Shown here piece by piece: positions 42,675-53,850 of a stretch of 64,000 nt of DNA. This stretch comes from Seminavis robusta (taxonomy: Eukaryota > Bacillariophyta > Bacillariophyceae > Naviculales > Naviculaceae): NCBI GenBank assembly GCA_903772945.1, contig CAICTM010000240.1, forward strand, positions 1 to 64,000, read 5' to 3'. The position numbers were made by a program, and so were the translations under genes. The notes under the pieces are model-generated. The model made no database searches. It was not told the origin of the DNA and saw only the letters and a list, made by a program, of their open reading frames with translations. Within the stretch, counting starts at the first letter, position 1, and each line of letters starts with the position of its first letter.

Positions 42675-43285
42675 TTGTTCGTCAACTTCATGCTTCCACC
42701 GTCATCTTTTCGGTGACACCCCACCCTGCCTCCGTCGCTTGCGGAGTTACGGGGTGACAGCCAGTTGCAATCCAGATGATCGGGCTTGGGTGGTGCTGGT
42801 TGCACAGCAAGCCCAACGACAGCAAGCCTCTTTCAACAGTGGAGCACATCAACAACATCGTCCGAAACCTGAACATTGTTTCCTGAAGGAAAGCTCGGAG
42901 GAGCCATTTGCAACGGATAGATCTCCTCCTCCATAACAGCCAGCTAGACTAAAGTACAAGATCAGAAGAAGTTTCAGTTTGCAATACTTTGTTGGACAGG
43001 GCTCATGCTGGAAGACGATGTTCATCAATTTCATGCTTCCACCTTTGCCTTTTCGGTGACACGACCGCACCCTTCCTCGGATCATGCTTGCAGACTTACG
43101 GGGTGACATCCAGTTGCTACACCGACGATCAGGCTTGGGCATTGCCATTCACGCTGCAAACCCAACGACAGCAAGCCTCCTTCAACCGCGGAGTGCGTCA
43201 ACGACGCCAAAACCTTAATGGCTTGTTTACTGAAGGAAAGATCGAGGGGCCATTTGCGAGGGATAGGAGGTCAACTCCTCCATCA
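42675..43285. repeat. Diverged tandem duplication of a roughly 270-bp block
   Basis: Block A (about 42675-42935) and block B (about 43013-43285) align: TTCATGCTTCCACC, CTTTTCGGTGACAC, TTACGGGGTGACA, CCCAACGACAGCAAGCCTC, CATTTGC. Indels between the blocks keep one plus-strand frame in register (SCFHRHLFGDT / SCFHLCLFGDT; QRQQASFN in both) and also a minus-strand frame (SPRNSAS / SPRKSAS; CHRK). Block A has an ATG (42634) for the plus frame, block B has none, so a protein product is doubtful. Confidence 0.7.
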
Positions 43286-43495
43286 AAGCAGGTAAATGAT
43301 CAGAAGCAGTTTCTTCACTTTTCAAACCTTCTTTGGACAGGACTGGAAGACAATGTGCAAGTGCATTGCTAGCTACACTGTGGGTAGCCATGCACTGTAA
43401 AGTACTAGTAGATATTTGAAAATATAAATCAATGCAGTCTACTAATCATCATTACTGTCCATATGAAAGACAATCCCATCATTTTCGGTAAACGT

Positions 43496-43864
43496 TTAGA
43501 GACGGTCAAGTCCTTCAAGAGCTGCTCGTGACCTTTTTAGCAGAAATGGCGCCATTGAATCTGATCTATCAAGTGCTGGTGGAGACGCTGTTCTTCCTCG
43601 TCGAAGGAGGAGAGGCGGTGGCGGTACAACTGAGTCCTCTGACTTGTTGTGCTCCTCGTGGGATTGGTTGGCAGAGAATAAAGCCTTAAGTTGGGAACGG
43701 ATATCTCCACCATCTTCACCGTCCTCCAGTCGAGGCAGCTGCATGTGCTTCATGGTCTCCTCATCGATGGGGCCAGAAACCAATAGATCTTGGGGTTCTT
43801 CCAGGAGCCCACCCTTAGATGCCGCCCACTTCTGCCAGTTGCTGGAATTGTCAGTGTCAGTCAT
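43496..43864 (-). CDS. Small acidic hypothetical protein
   Basis: A 122-residue frame from ATG 43864 (MTDTDNSSNWQKW). It is hydrophilic and low in complexity: an acidic middle (RLEDGEDGGDIRSQLKALFSAN), a proline run (VVPPPPLLLRRGR), and a repeated SP/RS-rich C-terminus. No domain, signal peptide or membrane span is recognised. The composition is plausible for a real, probably disordered protein. A longer in-frame version could start at a non-ATG codon upstream, which I reject. Confidence 0.4.
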   Translation of the reverse strand: MTDTDNSSNWQKWAASKGGLLEEPQDLLVSGPIDEETMKHMQLPRLEDGEDGGDIRSQLKALFSANQSHEEHNKSEDSVVPPPPLLLRRGRTASPPALDRSDSMAPFLLKRSRAALEGLDRL

Positions 43865-45360
43865 TGTGGATCTTTCTTGTTTGATTTCTGTAGCTTCGGT
43901 TGGAAGAAAAATTGTGAGGTGAGCAGCTTTGCATTTTGCAGCAAATTTTAACACGCTGTACAGGAGAGAGGAGAGCCACCGTAATAGTACTGTACTGGAG
44001 AGCCAGACTAAAAAAGTTGTTTTACGAGTACTAGTACTAGTACTCGATTCTTGCTGTTACGGACAGTGGTTACAAGCTACGAGAGCTTGAGCATGAATAG
44101 CAAGGGCCTTAAACCCTTTCATTAATTTTCTGCAAGGTTATGTCAGCTCTACGTAGCCTCTGCGTTCATAGGTCACCTTGAGGCGGAACAGTCTTTGTGT
44201 TGTTATGTCAGTTTCTACATTCGGAGGTTTTCGGCCGCGGCGTCTAGTAGGGTTGTTTGAGATTCAGTGATGTGTTATCGTTTTTCGGTGCCGAAAACAG
44301 GCTTCTATCAAACTATGATTTAACGTCATTACCCGTCTGGTTGCCATAGTACTAGTACCGTAAAAGCTCTTAAATTAATAAAGTTTTCAGGGCTCCTTGC
44401 CTGACTGCAAAGATGCTTTCAAGAAGGGACAATAAGTACGGACTGTACGGAAGGAGAAGGAGCACGATCACGCAGGACTGCCACGTTATGTTCGACCAAA
44501 GCAACAAAACAGCTACCGTACCGGTACACCGGTACCCAAAACCACCAAAGTTCGTGCTCGAAAGCAAAGAAAGTCACCTTTTACAGACTTTGCGAAGGCA
44601 GTCGCAACTACTTCTGGAAAGTGGAGACATTGGATGGACGACCAAAAGACTCTAGCCGTAGCCAATCAAATACGGTAATGAGGCTTGTTTGTGGAACATT
44701 GGTTGCTTCAGGGATCAGGGCATCAGGGCTGGTTCCTTTTTCACCGGCGTGTGTTTTGCAAGAAATTCCTTTGTTTCTGCAGTGCGTGCGTCCAGACTGC
44801 GCGGGATCATAAGCTACAGTACGGTAGTACCGAAGTCGTGAGATCATTGGGTAGATGGCGATGGCTAGAAGCGAGGAAGTTTGGCGGCAGCTATACAGTT
44901 GCCACGAGTTCACGAACTGTTGTTCTGTGGAGTTTGAGCTTGGCTAAAGTTTCGTACCAGTATCATGTCCTTCGCCAAGCAATAAATGCCCAAGGCTCAG
45001 TCAGTGAGTTCCAGACACCCTGACAACCAAAACTTACACCCAAAAGGATAGCTTTCGGGGTTTCGGGACTTTCCTCTGAAACCACAAGCGGGGAGGATGA
45101 CAATGCCTCGGCACGACATTTATTCCTCTCTGCCGTCTTTTAATTCGGAACCCTGAGCGCTAATAAAGTTCAATGAGATCGTCGACAATAATACATTTAT
45201 TTATGACATTTGGGTTTAGTCACTTTCTGCTTTCGCACCCGCATTACTGTCCACTGTCGAGTCTGTTAGAGAAGACAGCGACGCTTCCAAATCCCCTCGC
45301 ATCACTTTCCCATTATTTCGAGCTCAACACAACCGTCTTCATGCTGTGCCCACTATCAGC
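43865..45360. other. Intergenic, 1.5 kb, no gene seen
   Basis: Holds short palindromic runs (ACGAGTACTAGTACTAGTACTCG region near 44023-44046, and ACCGTACCGGTACACCGGTAC near 44514-44534). Short frames around 44413-45023 have no domain. The end should contain the promoter of the first CRAL-TRIO gene. Confidence 0.45.
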
Positions 45361-46308
45361 ATGAATGTTCAGGAACATTTCGAGCAATTAGGAGGCATTG
45401 AAAGACGTGTCCTTGTAGACGACATCCTTGAGGAGGACACCCAGTCCGATGGCGAGCATGAAGACGAAATTGAGGATGTTGCCCAAGCTGCTGCAGACGA
45501 CCATGCCGACTTGGTAGCTTCGCTGGCTGCTGCTGGAGACGTAACCATGGCCCTCACAGATCAAGAACGTGGATGGGCCCATGCAGTCAAAGCAGCTATT
45601 GAAGGGTGCGCAGAGCTTGACAATTTATCTGACTTTGAGTATTGCCAACTAGCCATTGTGGATCAAGGCAACGTTGACGCTGCCATGGACAGAGCCACAT
45701 CAATGCAGGGGTTTCGACAAGAATATGATGTTCGAAATACTGTGGACGAGGGTGTCTCTGCTTTGCGGAAGTTTGTACATTTGATGCCCCTTCATTTTCT
45801 GGGATTCTCTCTCAACCCTGCTTCTGGTGGGTACGTGTACATTGGAGATATGAAGTTTTTTGACCAGCACATTCTGAAAACTCCAAACGGTTGGAGGACA
45901 AACATGACTGGAAACTATTACCTCTTCCATGCAATGAGTCCTGACTTCCTCAGTATTCGTACCGGGATATCCTGGATTCTGGAATGTGATGGATTCAGTT
46001 TGTCCAATATGGATTACACAACGGCCCGCCGGCTCTGCACGGATATATACTCATTCTACCCTGTTGTGGTGCAACAGCTCAAGTACTATCACTGCAGTAT
46101 CTTCTTCAACATTTTGCTTTCCTCCACCAAAGCATTCCTGCCCAAGTCTGTGAAATCCAAATTCCGTGTTGGCTGTGTCTTTCCGTCAGGCCGGTTGGAT
46201 GGCTTGTGTTTGGTCCCGGACTTGCAAACCGCAATGGAACGAATCATTCAACAGATGCAGGAGGGTGTCAGGAGGCGGTATGCTATGGAGGCTGCTTTTC
46301 GGCTCTGA
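45361..46308 (+). CDS. CRAL-TRIO (Sec14-like) lipid-binding protein, copy 1
   Basis: A 315-residue protein starting MNVQEHFEQ. An acidic N-terminus (EEDTQSDGEHEDEIED) is followed by a helical N-lobe (TDQERGWAHAVKAAIEGCAELDNLSDFEYCQLAIVD) and the CRAL-TRIO fold: GGYVYIGDMKFFD, ISWILECDGFSLSNMDYTTARRLCTDIYSFYPVVVQQLKYYHCSIFFNILLSSTKAFLPKSVKSKFRVG. The pattern (ECDG, then YPxxVxxLKYxH, then F-LPK-x-x-xKxxxG) is the expected core of the lipid-cradling domain. Family members bind phosphoinositides, phosphatidylcholine, tocopherol or retinoids and move them between membranes; the ligand is unknown here. No signal peptide or span, so cytosolic. A full-length paralog lies at 48889-49899. Confidence 0.85.
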   Translation: MNVQEHFEQLGGIERRVLVDDILEEDTQSDGEHEDEIEDVAQAAADDHADLVASLAAAGDVTMALTDQERGWAHAVKAAIEGCAELDNLSDFEYCQLAIVDQGNVDAAMDRATSMQGFRQEYDVRNTVDEGVSALRKFVHLMPLHFLGFSLNPASGGYVYIGDMKFFDQHILKTPNGWRTNMTGNYYLFHAMSPDFLSIRTGISWILECDGFSLSNMDYTTARRLCTDIYSFYPVVVQQLKYYHCSIFFNILLSSTKAFLPKSVKSKFRVGCVFPSGRLDGLCLVPDLQTAMERIIQQMQEGVRRRYAMEAAFRL

Positions 46309-47143
46309 TGATGGGGAATTGGCGGATCGATACAGGGCCGTCCGCAGCTGCTGAACCTACGGAACCTACGGCCATCCACAGGTAGATTTGAAACTGCATT
46401 TTGTGTTTGTATCATGGAAGGCCTTGAACGCCACGGCCAGAAGGAAATTCCAGTTATGCATTCCGGAAGATGGGTCTTTGACCAACTATTTCGTAGAACG
46501 TATGCATACGGGTATGGCGGCTGCACTTCCGTTCGGGTGCCGTCGTTCAGGCTGGCTGGGTCGTGAGCTAACTGATGCCAAGACTGTCAACTTTGCCAGA
46601 CGGGCTGTGTCTCTTCTAGGAGCAATACAGCTAGCGTGGTAACAGGATGGCGTTGTTTGATAGCTAGCTAGAGGTGCTAGCTAGCTAGAGGTGCTAGCTA
46701 GTTACTAGCTAGCTAGTACCAATAGCCAAGCAGCTGAGGCTCTGAAGGTGTACCAACGAAGCATTATCCATAGCCCGCCCACTTGTGTAACGGTGTCCAG
46801 AAGCCGAGCCTTCTCGGGGACAGCAGTTTTAGGGAACGGAGCGGAACTGAAATTCCTACCCGGTTCTTGAAACACGTCAGTCACGCGCATCAGGATGTGG
46901 TTTACTTGGTAGATGTGGTAAACCAATTTGTATATTTCAAAGTTAATTAAGATTAATACAAAACTAATAACTCTATATTTCCCCTAAGTACCTGACCTAC
47001 CTTCAGTTGACAAAACTTTTGTAAAACTCTCCACCATTTTCTGAAATCACGCTTTCCACAAAAACTACGCAAAAGTATGAAAGCGGCCTTTTTTTTAAAA
47101 AAAAGCTTTGGAATGATCCAGGGTTGGCTAACCTGATATATTA
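46309..47143. other. 3' flank of CRAL-TRIO copy 1, with GCTAG repeats
   Basis: A tandem of GAGGTGCTAGCTAGCTA units occurs at about 46660-46715. GGTAGATGTGGTAAACCAA at about 46908 recurs as GGTAGATGCGGTAAACCAA at about 50484; the two sites lie 600 and 585 bases after the stop codons of the two CRAL-TRIO genes, so the duplicated unit included 3' flank. No gene. Confidence 0.55.
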
Positions 47144-48540
47144 GGTTACCGGTTATTTCCAAAAGAACCGGTAACCGGAACCTGATAAAGTAACCTTTAC
47201 ACTAACCTGATATCTTTTTTCTATCAGGTTAGTAACAGGTACACTAACCTGCTACAATCTTGTATTAGGTTAGTGTACCGGTTACTTACCAGGTTTTCTA
47301 TCAGGTTACTCTTCACTGTTTTTTGGGCCATTTTCCTCATTCCGCAGTAGATTAACCCTTGTGTGGCACTACAACTGAAGACCCACACCTTCCAGTTGTC
47401 AAGGGTAACTATCTCTGTTACCCAACCACCCTCTCAATCTGCAGTTGTCAAGGGTAACTATCTCTGTGACCTAGCCACCCTCACATTCTGCAGTTGACTA
47501 ACCCGTGGGTGGCACTACGATTGAAGTTGTGTAGAAAAATCTCCCGGCAAACTGGGAATCCAGGTCAGTCGTGCAAACCTGAGGCAAAGCCGAAGGTGCA
47601 CGGGTGACCGTGGATTCAAGCCCGAGGCAGAGGCTCAACCAAGGCTGAGGCTGAGGCGAAAGGAAGGCCAACGGCCTGGAAAAGCCGGAGACGATGCCGA
47701 GGTTGAAGCCGATGCCAAGGGCGCCAGTGAGGCGGGAGATCTTTGTGTGTAATCTGCCTGACAACATGCCCGAGGAAACAGGAGCGCCATTGTCGTGTCG
47801 TCGCTGGATTGAGAGTTGTTGTTATTGTTGTTGTTCGAGTTGAGTGGTTGTGGTGTAGGGTACAGTTTACCATTGAATCAGTCGTGTTTCAGCAATTTCA
47901 ACGACTATTTTCTGTGTCCTTTGATTACTTATGGGTCAAGAAACGGCTGAAAATCCAACAGTAGATTCTCTGTGATACTACTACTGAGATCTTACCCGGC
48001 AATTCCTACTCAAGAAAACGGCTGAAAATCCAACAGTGGATTTTACCCAGTAACTACTAGAAGAGTAAAACTTCCAATCAACTCGCTTCTTATACAAACC
48101 TGTGAAATGGCACTCAAAATCCATGTGTAAGCTTAAATCTTCAGATTGGATTCTCATCTAAAATCCAATAATTTGTCCACTCACAAACAACTAATGGATT
48201 TCAGTCGTTTCTTTTTTCCGCCTGTAGAAACTGTACCAGAGCTACGAGGGCGTTGGCGGGTGGATTATATAGTCGTACAACTGAAGTTGTACAGTCGTAC
48301 AACTTCAGTCGTTAGGGGTGACTATCTCTGATACCTAACCACCCTATCAACTATCATCTAACTAGCTAACAAGGCAAACACCTTATATAAAGTAATAGGT
48401 TACTTATCAGGTTACCTACAGGTTACCTGCAAAGTAACCTGACACTAACCTATACACTAACCTGATGCAATTTTTCTACCAGGTTAGTAACCTATACACT
48501 AACTTGGTGCGGATTTCTACCAGGTTAGTGTATAGGTTAG
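47144..48540. repeat. Two clusters of palindromes built on TACACTAACCTG, with shared direct repeats between
   Basis: Cluster 1: perfect inverted pairs 47144-47154 with 47166-47176 (11 bp), 47201-47212 with 47222-47233 (12 bp), 47238-47250 with 47267-47279 (13 bp). Cluster 2: 48445-48464 with 48521-48540 (20 bp, perfect), plus an inner pair with one mismatch. Both clusters use the same core (CACTAACCT / AGGTTAGTG). Between them GGTAACTATCTCTG-type 35-bp blocks occur at about 47405, 47453 and (with one change) 48317, and AACGGCTGAAAATCCAACAGT occurs at about 47942 and 48018. No coding frame is recognised. It looks like a non-autonomous mobile element or its remnant. Confidence 0.75.
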
Positions 48541-48888
48541 TAACCTTTTCCTCAAATCTATCAGGTTACCTGTTGGAATCACTCCAAAACACAAGCCAAA
48601 AGTCAAAACACAAATTTAAAATAAATGTCAAAACACAAATAGAAGGGGGAATTACACATAAATGGCCCTTTCTTTGATCTCGACTCCAACATTTAAAAAA
48701 ATGAACCAGTGGGAACACTGCAACAAGAAGACTCAGCAACCTAGCTAGCTAATAGACTAAAATGTTTGTAATCACTACTCGAGTAAAACGCTCTGTCAAC
48801 ACTTGCAAGCCTCCATTCTACCACATTGCCTGCCCTCCCTTTTATTTGCGTTGGCATTCCCATTCCCCATTCCCCATTGAATAGATAG
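48541..48888. other. Promoter region of CRAL-TRIO copy 2
   Basis: AT-rich repeat edge (two AAAACACAAAT-type runs at about 48590-48640), then the leader of the next gene. No gene seen. Confidence 0.4.
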
Positions 48889-49899
48889 ATGATGAACTCT
48901 GAGGGAGATCCACTGAATGTGCAAGAAGTAGCTGAGCCTGATCAGGAGGACGACGTTGACTCCGACCGCGAGGACTCGGACCGCGAGGACTCGGACCGCG
49001 GGGACTCGGACGCCGACGACGATGATGATCAGGAAGAGCGACATGAAGAAAACAACGGGGACGCCGCAGCACAGCCGCCAATGCCGGGCATTATGAATCC
49101 GGAATTGCTGGCCGACGGAGACTGGACCATGGAACTCACAGAGCAAGAACGCCAATGGGGGCGGGCCATCAAATCCGCCATTGAAGGCTGCCCGGACATC
49201 GACAACCTATCCGATTTTGAGTATTGCCATTTGGCTCTGGTCGACCGAGACAATGTGGAAGCGGCTGTGGACAGAGCGGCATCCTTGCAGGGGTTCTGTC
49301 AGGAATACGATATTCTAAAAACGGAGAACGATGCCTGCACAACACTTGAGAAATTTGTCCGAATGATGCCTCGAAATTTCCTCTCCTTTACATACCACCA
49401 CAACTCTGGTGGGTACGTTTATGTGGGGGATATAAAGCACTACAACCAATCCCTTTTGAAATTGGAGAGCAATTGGCGAAAACACATTGCAGGGCAATAT
49501 TACATGTTCACAGCAATGAACCCTGACTTTTTCAGTATTCGAACCGGGATATCCTATGTGCTCGAGTGCGATGGGATGGCCATCATGGACAATCTGGATC
49601 ATTCCACAGCCAAGAAACTCTGCATGGATTTCATATCTATCTACCCCTTCAATGTGCACCAGCTCAAGTACTTTCACACCGGCTTCTTCATGAACATGAT
49701 GCTTTCCTTCTGCAAACCACTGCTGCCAAGAGGACTCACCAACAAGATCCAAATCGGGTGTGTATACCCGGGGGGTCGGTTAGACAGTTTTTACTTGCTC
49801 CCTGATTTGGAAACTGCAACGGAACGAACCATCACACGAATGCAAGAGTCAATGCGAAGGAGATATGCCATGGAAGCAAGGTTTACCGGTAAGCTCTAG
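48889..49899 (+). CDS. CRAL-TRIO (Sec14-like) lipid-binding protein, copy 2
   Basis: A 336-residue paralog of the gene at 45361-46308, same strand. The N-terminus is longer and more acidic and contains a 15-bp tandem repeat (48958-49015) coding for repeated DSDRE. The N-lobe (TEQERQWGRAIKSAIEGCPDIDNLSDFEYCHLALVD) and CRAL-TRIO core (GGYVYVGDIKHYN, ISYVLECDGMAIMDN, YPFNVHQLKYFHTGFFMNMMLSFCKPLLPRGLTNKIQIG) are intact. Cytosolic lipid-transfer role expected, ligand unknown. The acidic N-terminal tails differ strongly between copies while the core is conserved, so the tail is probably disordered. Confidence 0.86.
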   Translation: MMNSEGDPLNVQEVAEPDQEDDVDSDREDSDREDSDRGDSDADDDDDQEERHEENNGDAAAQPPMPGIMNPELLADGDWTMELTEQERQWGRAIKSAIEGCPDIDNLSDFEYCHLALVDRDNVEAAVDRAASLQGFCQEYDILKTENDACTTLEKFVRMMPRNFLSFTYHHNSGGYVYVGDIKHYNQSLLKLESNWRKHIAGQYYMFTAMNPDFFSIRTGISYVLECDGMAIMDNLDHSTAKKLCMDFISIYPFNVHQLKYFHTGFFMNMMLSFCKPLLPRGLTNKIQIGCVYPGGRLDSFYLLPDLETATERTITRMQESMRRRYAMEARFTGKL

Positions 49900-51051
49900 G
49901 TAGCTAATAGCGAGCGAGATGGTCTTGATCATGGCTCCACGTCGACTCATGGTGGAATCGAATTCACGATACTGGTAGTTTTTCTATATAGCTAGATAGT
50001 ACCAAAAACTTGCTAGCCAGCAAACGAACGAACGTTTCCAAACGTTTCTTAGCTCCAAAGACGGTATGCATTGCCATGCTGTAGTCCATGCCACGAAATT
50101 TTTTGGCTGGCTATCAACAGACGGACCAAGCGCCTATCCTGAAGGACCAGTACGATTCTAGCAATGAAGGACGTGTCTGGCTATCTCCTTTGCTACCTGC
50201 CTTGGCAATAGTCTTTCTCTCTAGCTAGAGGAACCCTGATCTGGCAATCACGACGAAAAGGACAGTCTTTGCTGTTCCTCGTCTGCTGTTTTGGCTACAC
50301 CTACGGGAGGAACCCGCCAGCTCCGTTGCAAAAGAAGCGGTTCAAGTTTCTTTGGAGCTGACACATGGTCCACTTGTTCTGAAGCATTTCTGCTGGTTTG
50401 CCCCGTAGCAGCGAAAGGCCGAAGGTACCACAACCTTCACCCTACAGTCAACATCTTGGCCTTCAACAATTCGTTTGAATACAGGTAGATGCGGTAAACC
50501 AAAGTTCTAACGAAATAATAAGATGATCAAAGGAATAGGTATTAATTACCTAAACTACTGTAATAAAGATGTCAGAATGCTCGCCTACGATCTACGACCA
50601 GTCACGGATGAGGTCACAGGAGGCACTAGTCGGAAGCCCACAGCAAGAGCCAAAAGAGCAATACTAGCTAGCTAGTAGAGCAATCGTCAAAGAGGAAGCA
50701 TCCTTGTGGTAACGAAGCTTTGTGGTGCTTGATGAGATTGTTACCCTATCTGCCCTGTAGTATAAGAGAGTTATACCCCATTAGAAAGGTTTGGTAGCTT
50801 TGGACACAGCTCGTCATCCCTCTGTTGTCGCCCTCGAGCACGAAGAACCCGACAATCCGCTGCCCCAGATCCCTTCAAGAAGAAGATCCACAAGATTTGC
50901 CCTTCTCTCTGTTGGATTATTACCCCAGTTTGATTGGACAGAGCAAGCTCAATTTTTTGAACTGCATAGGGATCTTCAGGATATCTCCTCCTCTTCCTCT
51001 AGAGTACCGAGGATTGGTTGTCTAACGCCCTGAAATAAAAGCACCACCACC
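49900..51051. other. Intergenic, no gene seen
   Basis: 3' flank of CRAL-TRIO copy 2 (with the GGTAGATGCGGTAAACC block at about 50484) and the promoter of the DUF1349-like gene. An 80-codon frame at 50791-51033 has no ATG of its own and no domain. Confidence 0.45.
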
Positions 51052-52026
51052 ATGGCGGCCAAGAAACCAGTCAAGTTCTTTTGGACGCACTTGTCCAGCC
51101 GCAAAGATGGCAAAGAGAAGGATGGAGTCATCAAGCTGAAAGTACCGTCACAAACACATGTGTGGAGACACACAGACGAAGATGGCTCAGTCAACAATAG
51201 CCCCTATTACTTCCGAAAGGTTGCCGGAGACTTTGAGGCCACCGTCAAGGTAACGGCCAAAATGTCCACATGGCTAGACCAATGTGGGATCCTTCTACAA
51301 GAAAAAAGAGGAATCTACACCAAAGTTTCACTGGAATATCACGAGCCACCGGATGGCGGTGAGAGTGGATTGAGGACGTTTGCTTGCTGCTATGTCCATC
51401 CAGAAGAATGGCAGTTTGAGCGATCGCTGAGTCCATATCCGGGACAATTTCATCGTGGTGATCCAAAATATAGTCACGCAATGCTCGATGGTGGTGCCAA
51501 CAAAGTATGGCTCAAATTGAGCCGCTTGGAGGGATATATTGAAGCCAACTACAGTCTGGATGGAGAAGACTGGCAGGAGCTCAAGGCTGCAAAATTCTCG
51601 GATGCAGAAACACTAAGCATCGGAGTCTTTGGAGCTTCTCCAGGAGGGGATACCACGGGTTTTAAGTGCTCCTTTGAAAACTTTGAAGTGGTGGAGGATG
51701 AGGATGTTAGTGAAAGTGAAGAGGAAGAATTACCGGAGGAGGAATCCGTTGCCGAGGAGGAAGAAGCTGAAGAAGAAGTTGCCGAGGAGGAAGAGGAAGA
51801 AGTCGAAGAAGAATTTGAGGACTACGAAGAAGAAGAAGGTGAAGTAGAAGGAGAAGAAGAGGAAGAGGAGTTTGAAGATTACGAAGAAGACGAGGAAGAG
51901 CTGTCGCAAGGGGAGGTCTTCGAAGGCTCAAAACTGGGTGAACCTCCTAGCTTAGGGATAGCAGGTATGGACTCAGAGTCTAATTTTGAAGCATTCGAAG
52001 ATTTCGAAGATGAGGATTCGGAATAA
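51052..52026 (+). CDS. DUF1349-like beta-sandwich protein with long acidic tail
   Basis: A 324-residue protein. ATG lies in CACCACCACCATGG, a strong initiation context. Residues about 10-205 match the DUF1349 pattern (concanavalin-like fold): WTHLSSRKDG...HTDEDGSVNNSPYYFRKVAGDFEATVKV, WLDQCGILLQ, W.KLSRLEGYIEANYSLDGEDWQELKAAKF, LSIGVFGASPGG..GFKCSFENFEV. Such domains are often carbohydrate-binding, but function is not established for the eukaryotic proteins. Residues about 215-300 are almost all Glu/Asp with some Tyr (EFEDYEEEEG, EEFEDYEEDEEE), followed by a short FEAFEDFEDEDSE end. No signal peptide, so cytosolic or nuclear; the tail could bind basic partners such as histones or Ca2+. Confidence 0.8.
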   Translation: MAAKKPVKFFWTHLSSRKDGKEKDGVIKLKVPSQTHVWRHTDEDGSVNNSPYYFRKVAGDFEATVKVTAKMSTWLDQCGILLQEKRGIYTKVSLEYHEPPDGGESGLRTFACCYVHPEEWQFERSLSPYPGQFHRGDPKYSHAMLDGGANKVWLKLSRLEGYIEANYSLDGEDWQELKAAKFSDAETLSIGVFGASPGGDTTGFKCSFENFEVVEDEDVSESEEEELPEEESVAEEEEAEEEVAEEEEEEVEEEFEDYEEEEGEVEGEEEEEEFEDYEEDEEELSQGEVFEGSKLGEPPSLGIAGMDSESNFEAFEDFEDEDSE

Positions 52027-53850
52027 GACAGAGTGTACAGCACGACCAGGCACCAAAACTCAAAATTTGGCCGCTGGTCAGTCTCTGCTAGCAAGCAACA
52101 ATATCTGGAGATCCCTGGTCGATTCGGACGATCGCAAATCGATCAGAGTGATGGCACCTTGATTGAATATGGAGTGTTTCTTCATTTAGCCCGATGTTGT
52201 GTGGCCTTGTTGCGGGTTAAATTCGACAGACGAGAGAGGGCTGATCATTTGCTAGACATAATAGTGGCATGTAATATGTACTGTAGAATAGTTTGGTGGA
52301 TGCGGCTACCGGTTCGGGAATCCAGGCCCAGGGAAACAGTTCGATGCCGCTAACGTTTAGTACGAGTCGAATTGTGAGGTCGTGGTGCTCTGGCTAGCTA
52401 TATGCTAGTCATCTGTTTCGTCATCGCTGGCTAGGATGACAAATTAATGGTGACAGATTGTCGAATGATCAATCAACGACCGTGTCCTTCTGGCCAATTT
52501 GTGGGCTGCCTGTTCGTCCACGTAAAATGGCACTTGTCCGACTGCCTCCATTTCTGATTTCTACTCTAGAGGCAGCAACAACGCTACGACTCAGTCGACC
52601 CCGCTACGCCAACGGCTAGCCGTGGTCCAGGGCAATTTGCGGTACACCACTCATCCATGTCCACTTTGGCTCTTGAGGTAATCGTGCCTCGCAGCGACAA
52701 ACGCTTGCTACGGCTCGGCAGGATGATCAAATGGGAAGAAGAATAAGCATGTTCGCGAACCAGCCGCGAAGGAGCCAAGACGAATGAATGAATGAATATA
52801 TTTTGACCAATCTGGGCATTGCCACTTTGTCATTACTCTCAGAGGGTCCAGCTAAACGAATGAGGAAGCCACGAGGTAACTGGGGCAAGCTTTCGAGCGG
52901 TCCAGAGATGTCGGGGTACAGTACCAGTACGAGAAAATGTTTCCGGTTGGGGTCTGGTTGGTGGCTTTCTTTGGTTGACAACGTCGATTCGACTGAGTCA
53001 CTCCCGCGGCTGCAATGGAGTTACACTGATATAGGATTAGGGTAATAAATAAAACAACAACGTTTGAAATATTCCTGAACCTCCAGAAACAAGATCGGGC
53101 TTCTCTCGACCGCTTCGCTTCTGTGCATACTGCCATACATTAGTATCATCTTCTTGTCCATCCTCTTCTATGCACATGGTTTGTTCCCACTAGCTAAGCT
53201 AGCTAGTAGCTGGCTAGCTTGTTCCCAATCTTCATCCCAAGAGGAGCCACCATCACAGCCTATCTATAGGCAGCTGAGCAAAACGGAGAACCAGTCGAGA
53301 CGGAATGGCAGTGACTCGACAATCGTCTCTCTAAACCTTTTTCTCCTGCTGCGACGTTTGCGTTGATGCTTCCATCCGAAGAGGGGGGAGCATTTGCCAC
53401 TCAGTCACTCACTTGCTCACTCTGGGATATGATTATGGTGTTTGTATTTATCAAAAGGATACGATAGTAGGGAGCTGTAGCCGGCTACCTAGCTAGTATG
53501 CGCGGTGAACCCACAGCTAGCCAGCCACCAGCGGAAAGTGGAGAGCAGACTGCTAGAGACGACGTCTTTTGGGTTTGATGCCCTTTTAGTTTTGAAAATG
53601 TTTCAGATTGACAAACTGGCCGGATGACAAAGTCATACCATACCGGAGGCATGTTTGACAGAATAGCTTAGTTTTGATTATGCGGCTTTTGAAATGTATA
53701 ATATAGGTCAACTTGTGAAAGCAAACGACCAATGAGAAATGTGGCAATGTATGTATATGCTGCGAGAGATCTGTCGGGAACCCAGCTAGCCGGCGGAAGC
53801 TGGTAGATTGTGGATTTTCCGTTTGTAATACCTGCCAAGACTCTGACATC
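52027..53850. other. Intergenic, 1.8 kb, no gene seen
   Basis: No supported gene on either strand. GAATGAATGAAT at about 52783, TAGCTAGCTAG words at about 53197 and 53490. The minus-strand gene ending at 53851 has its 3' flank here. Confidence 0.45.

Noticed and set aside
45346-45360. Five extra residues on CRAL-TRIO copy 1
   Set aside because: Start codon would be GTG; the ATG at 45361 is used.
51707-51931. Leucine-rich minus-strand frame
   Set aside because: It is the antisense of the Glu-rich tail of the DUF1349-like gene.
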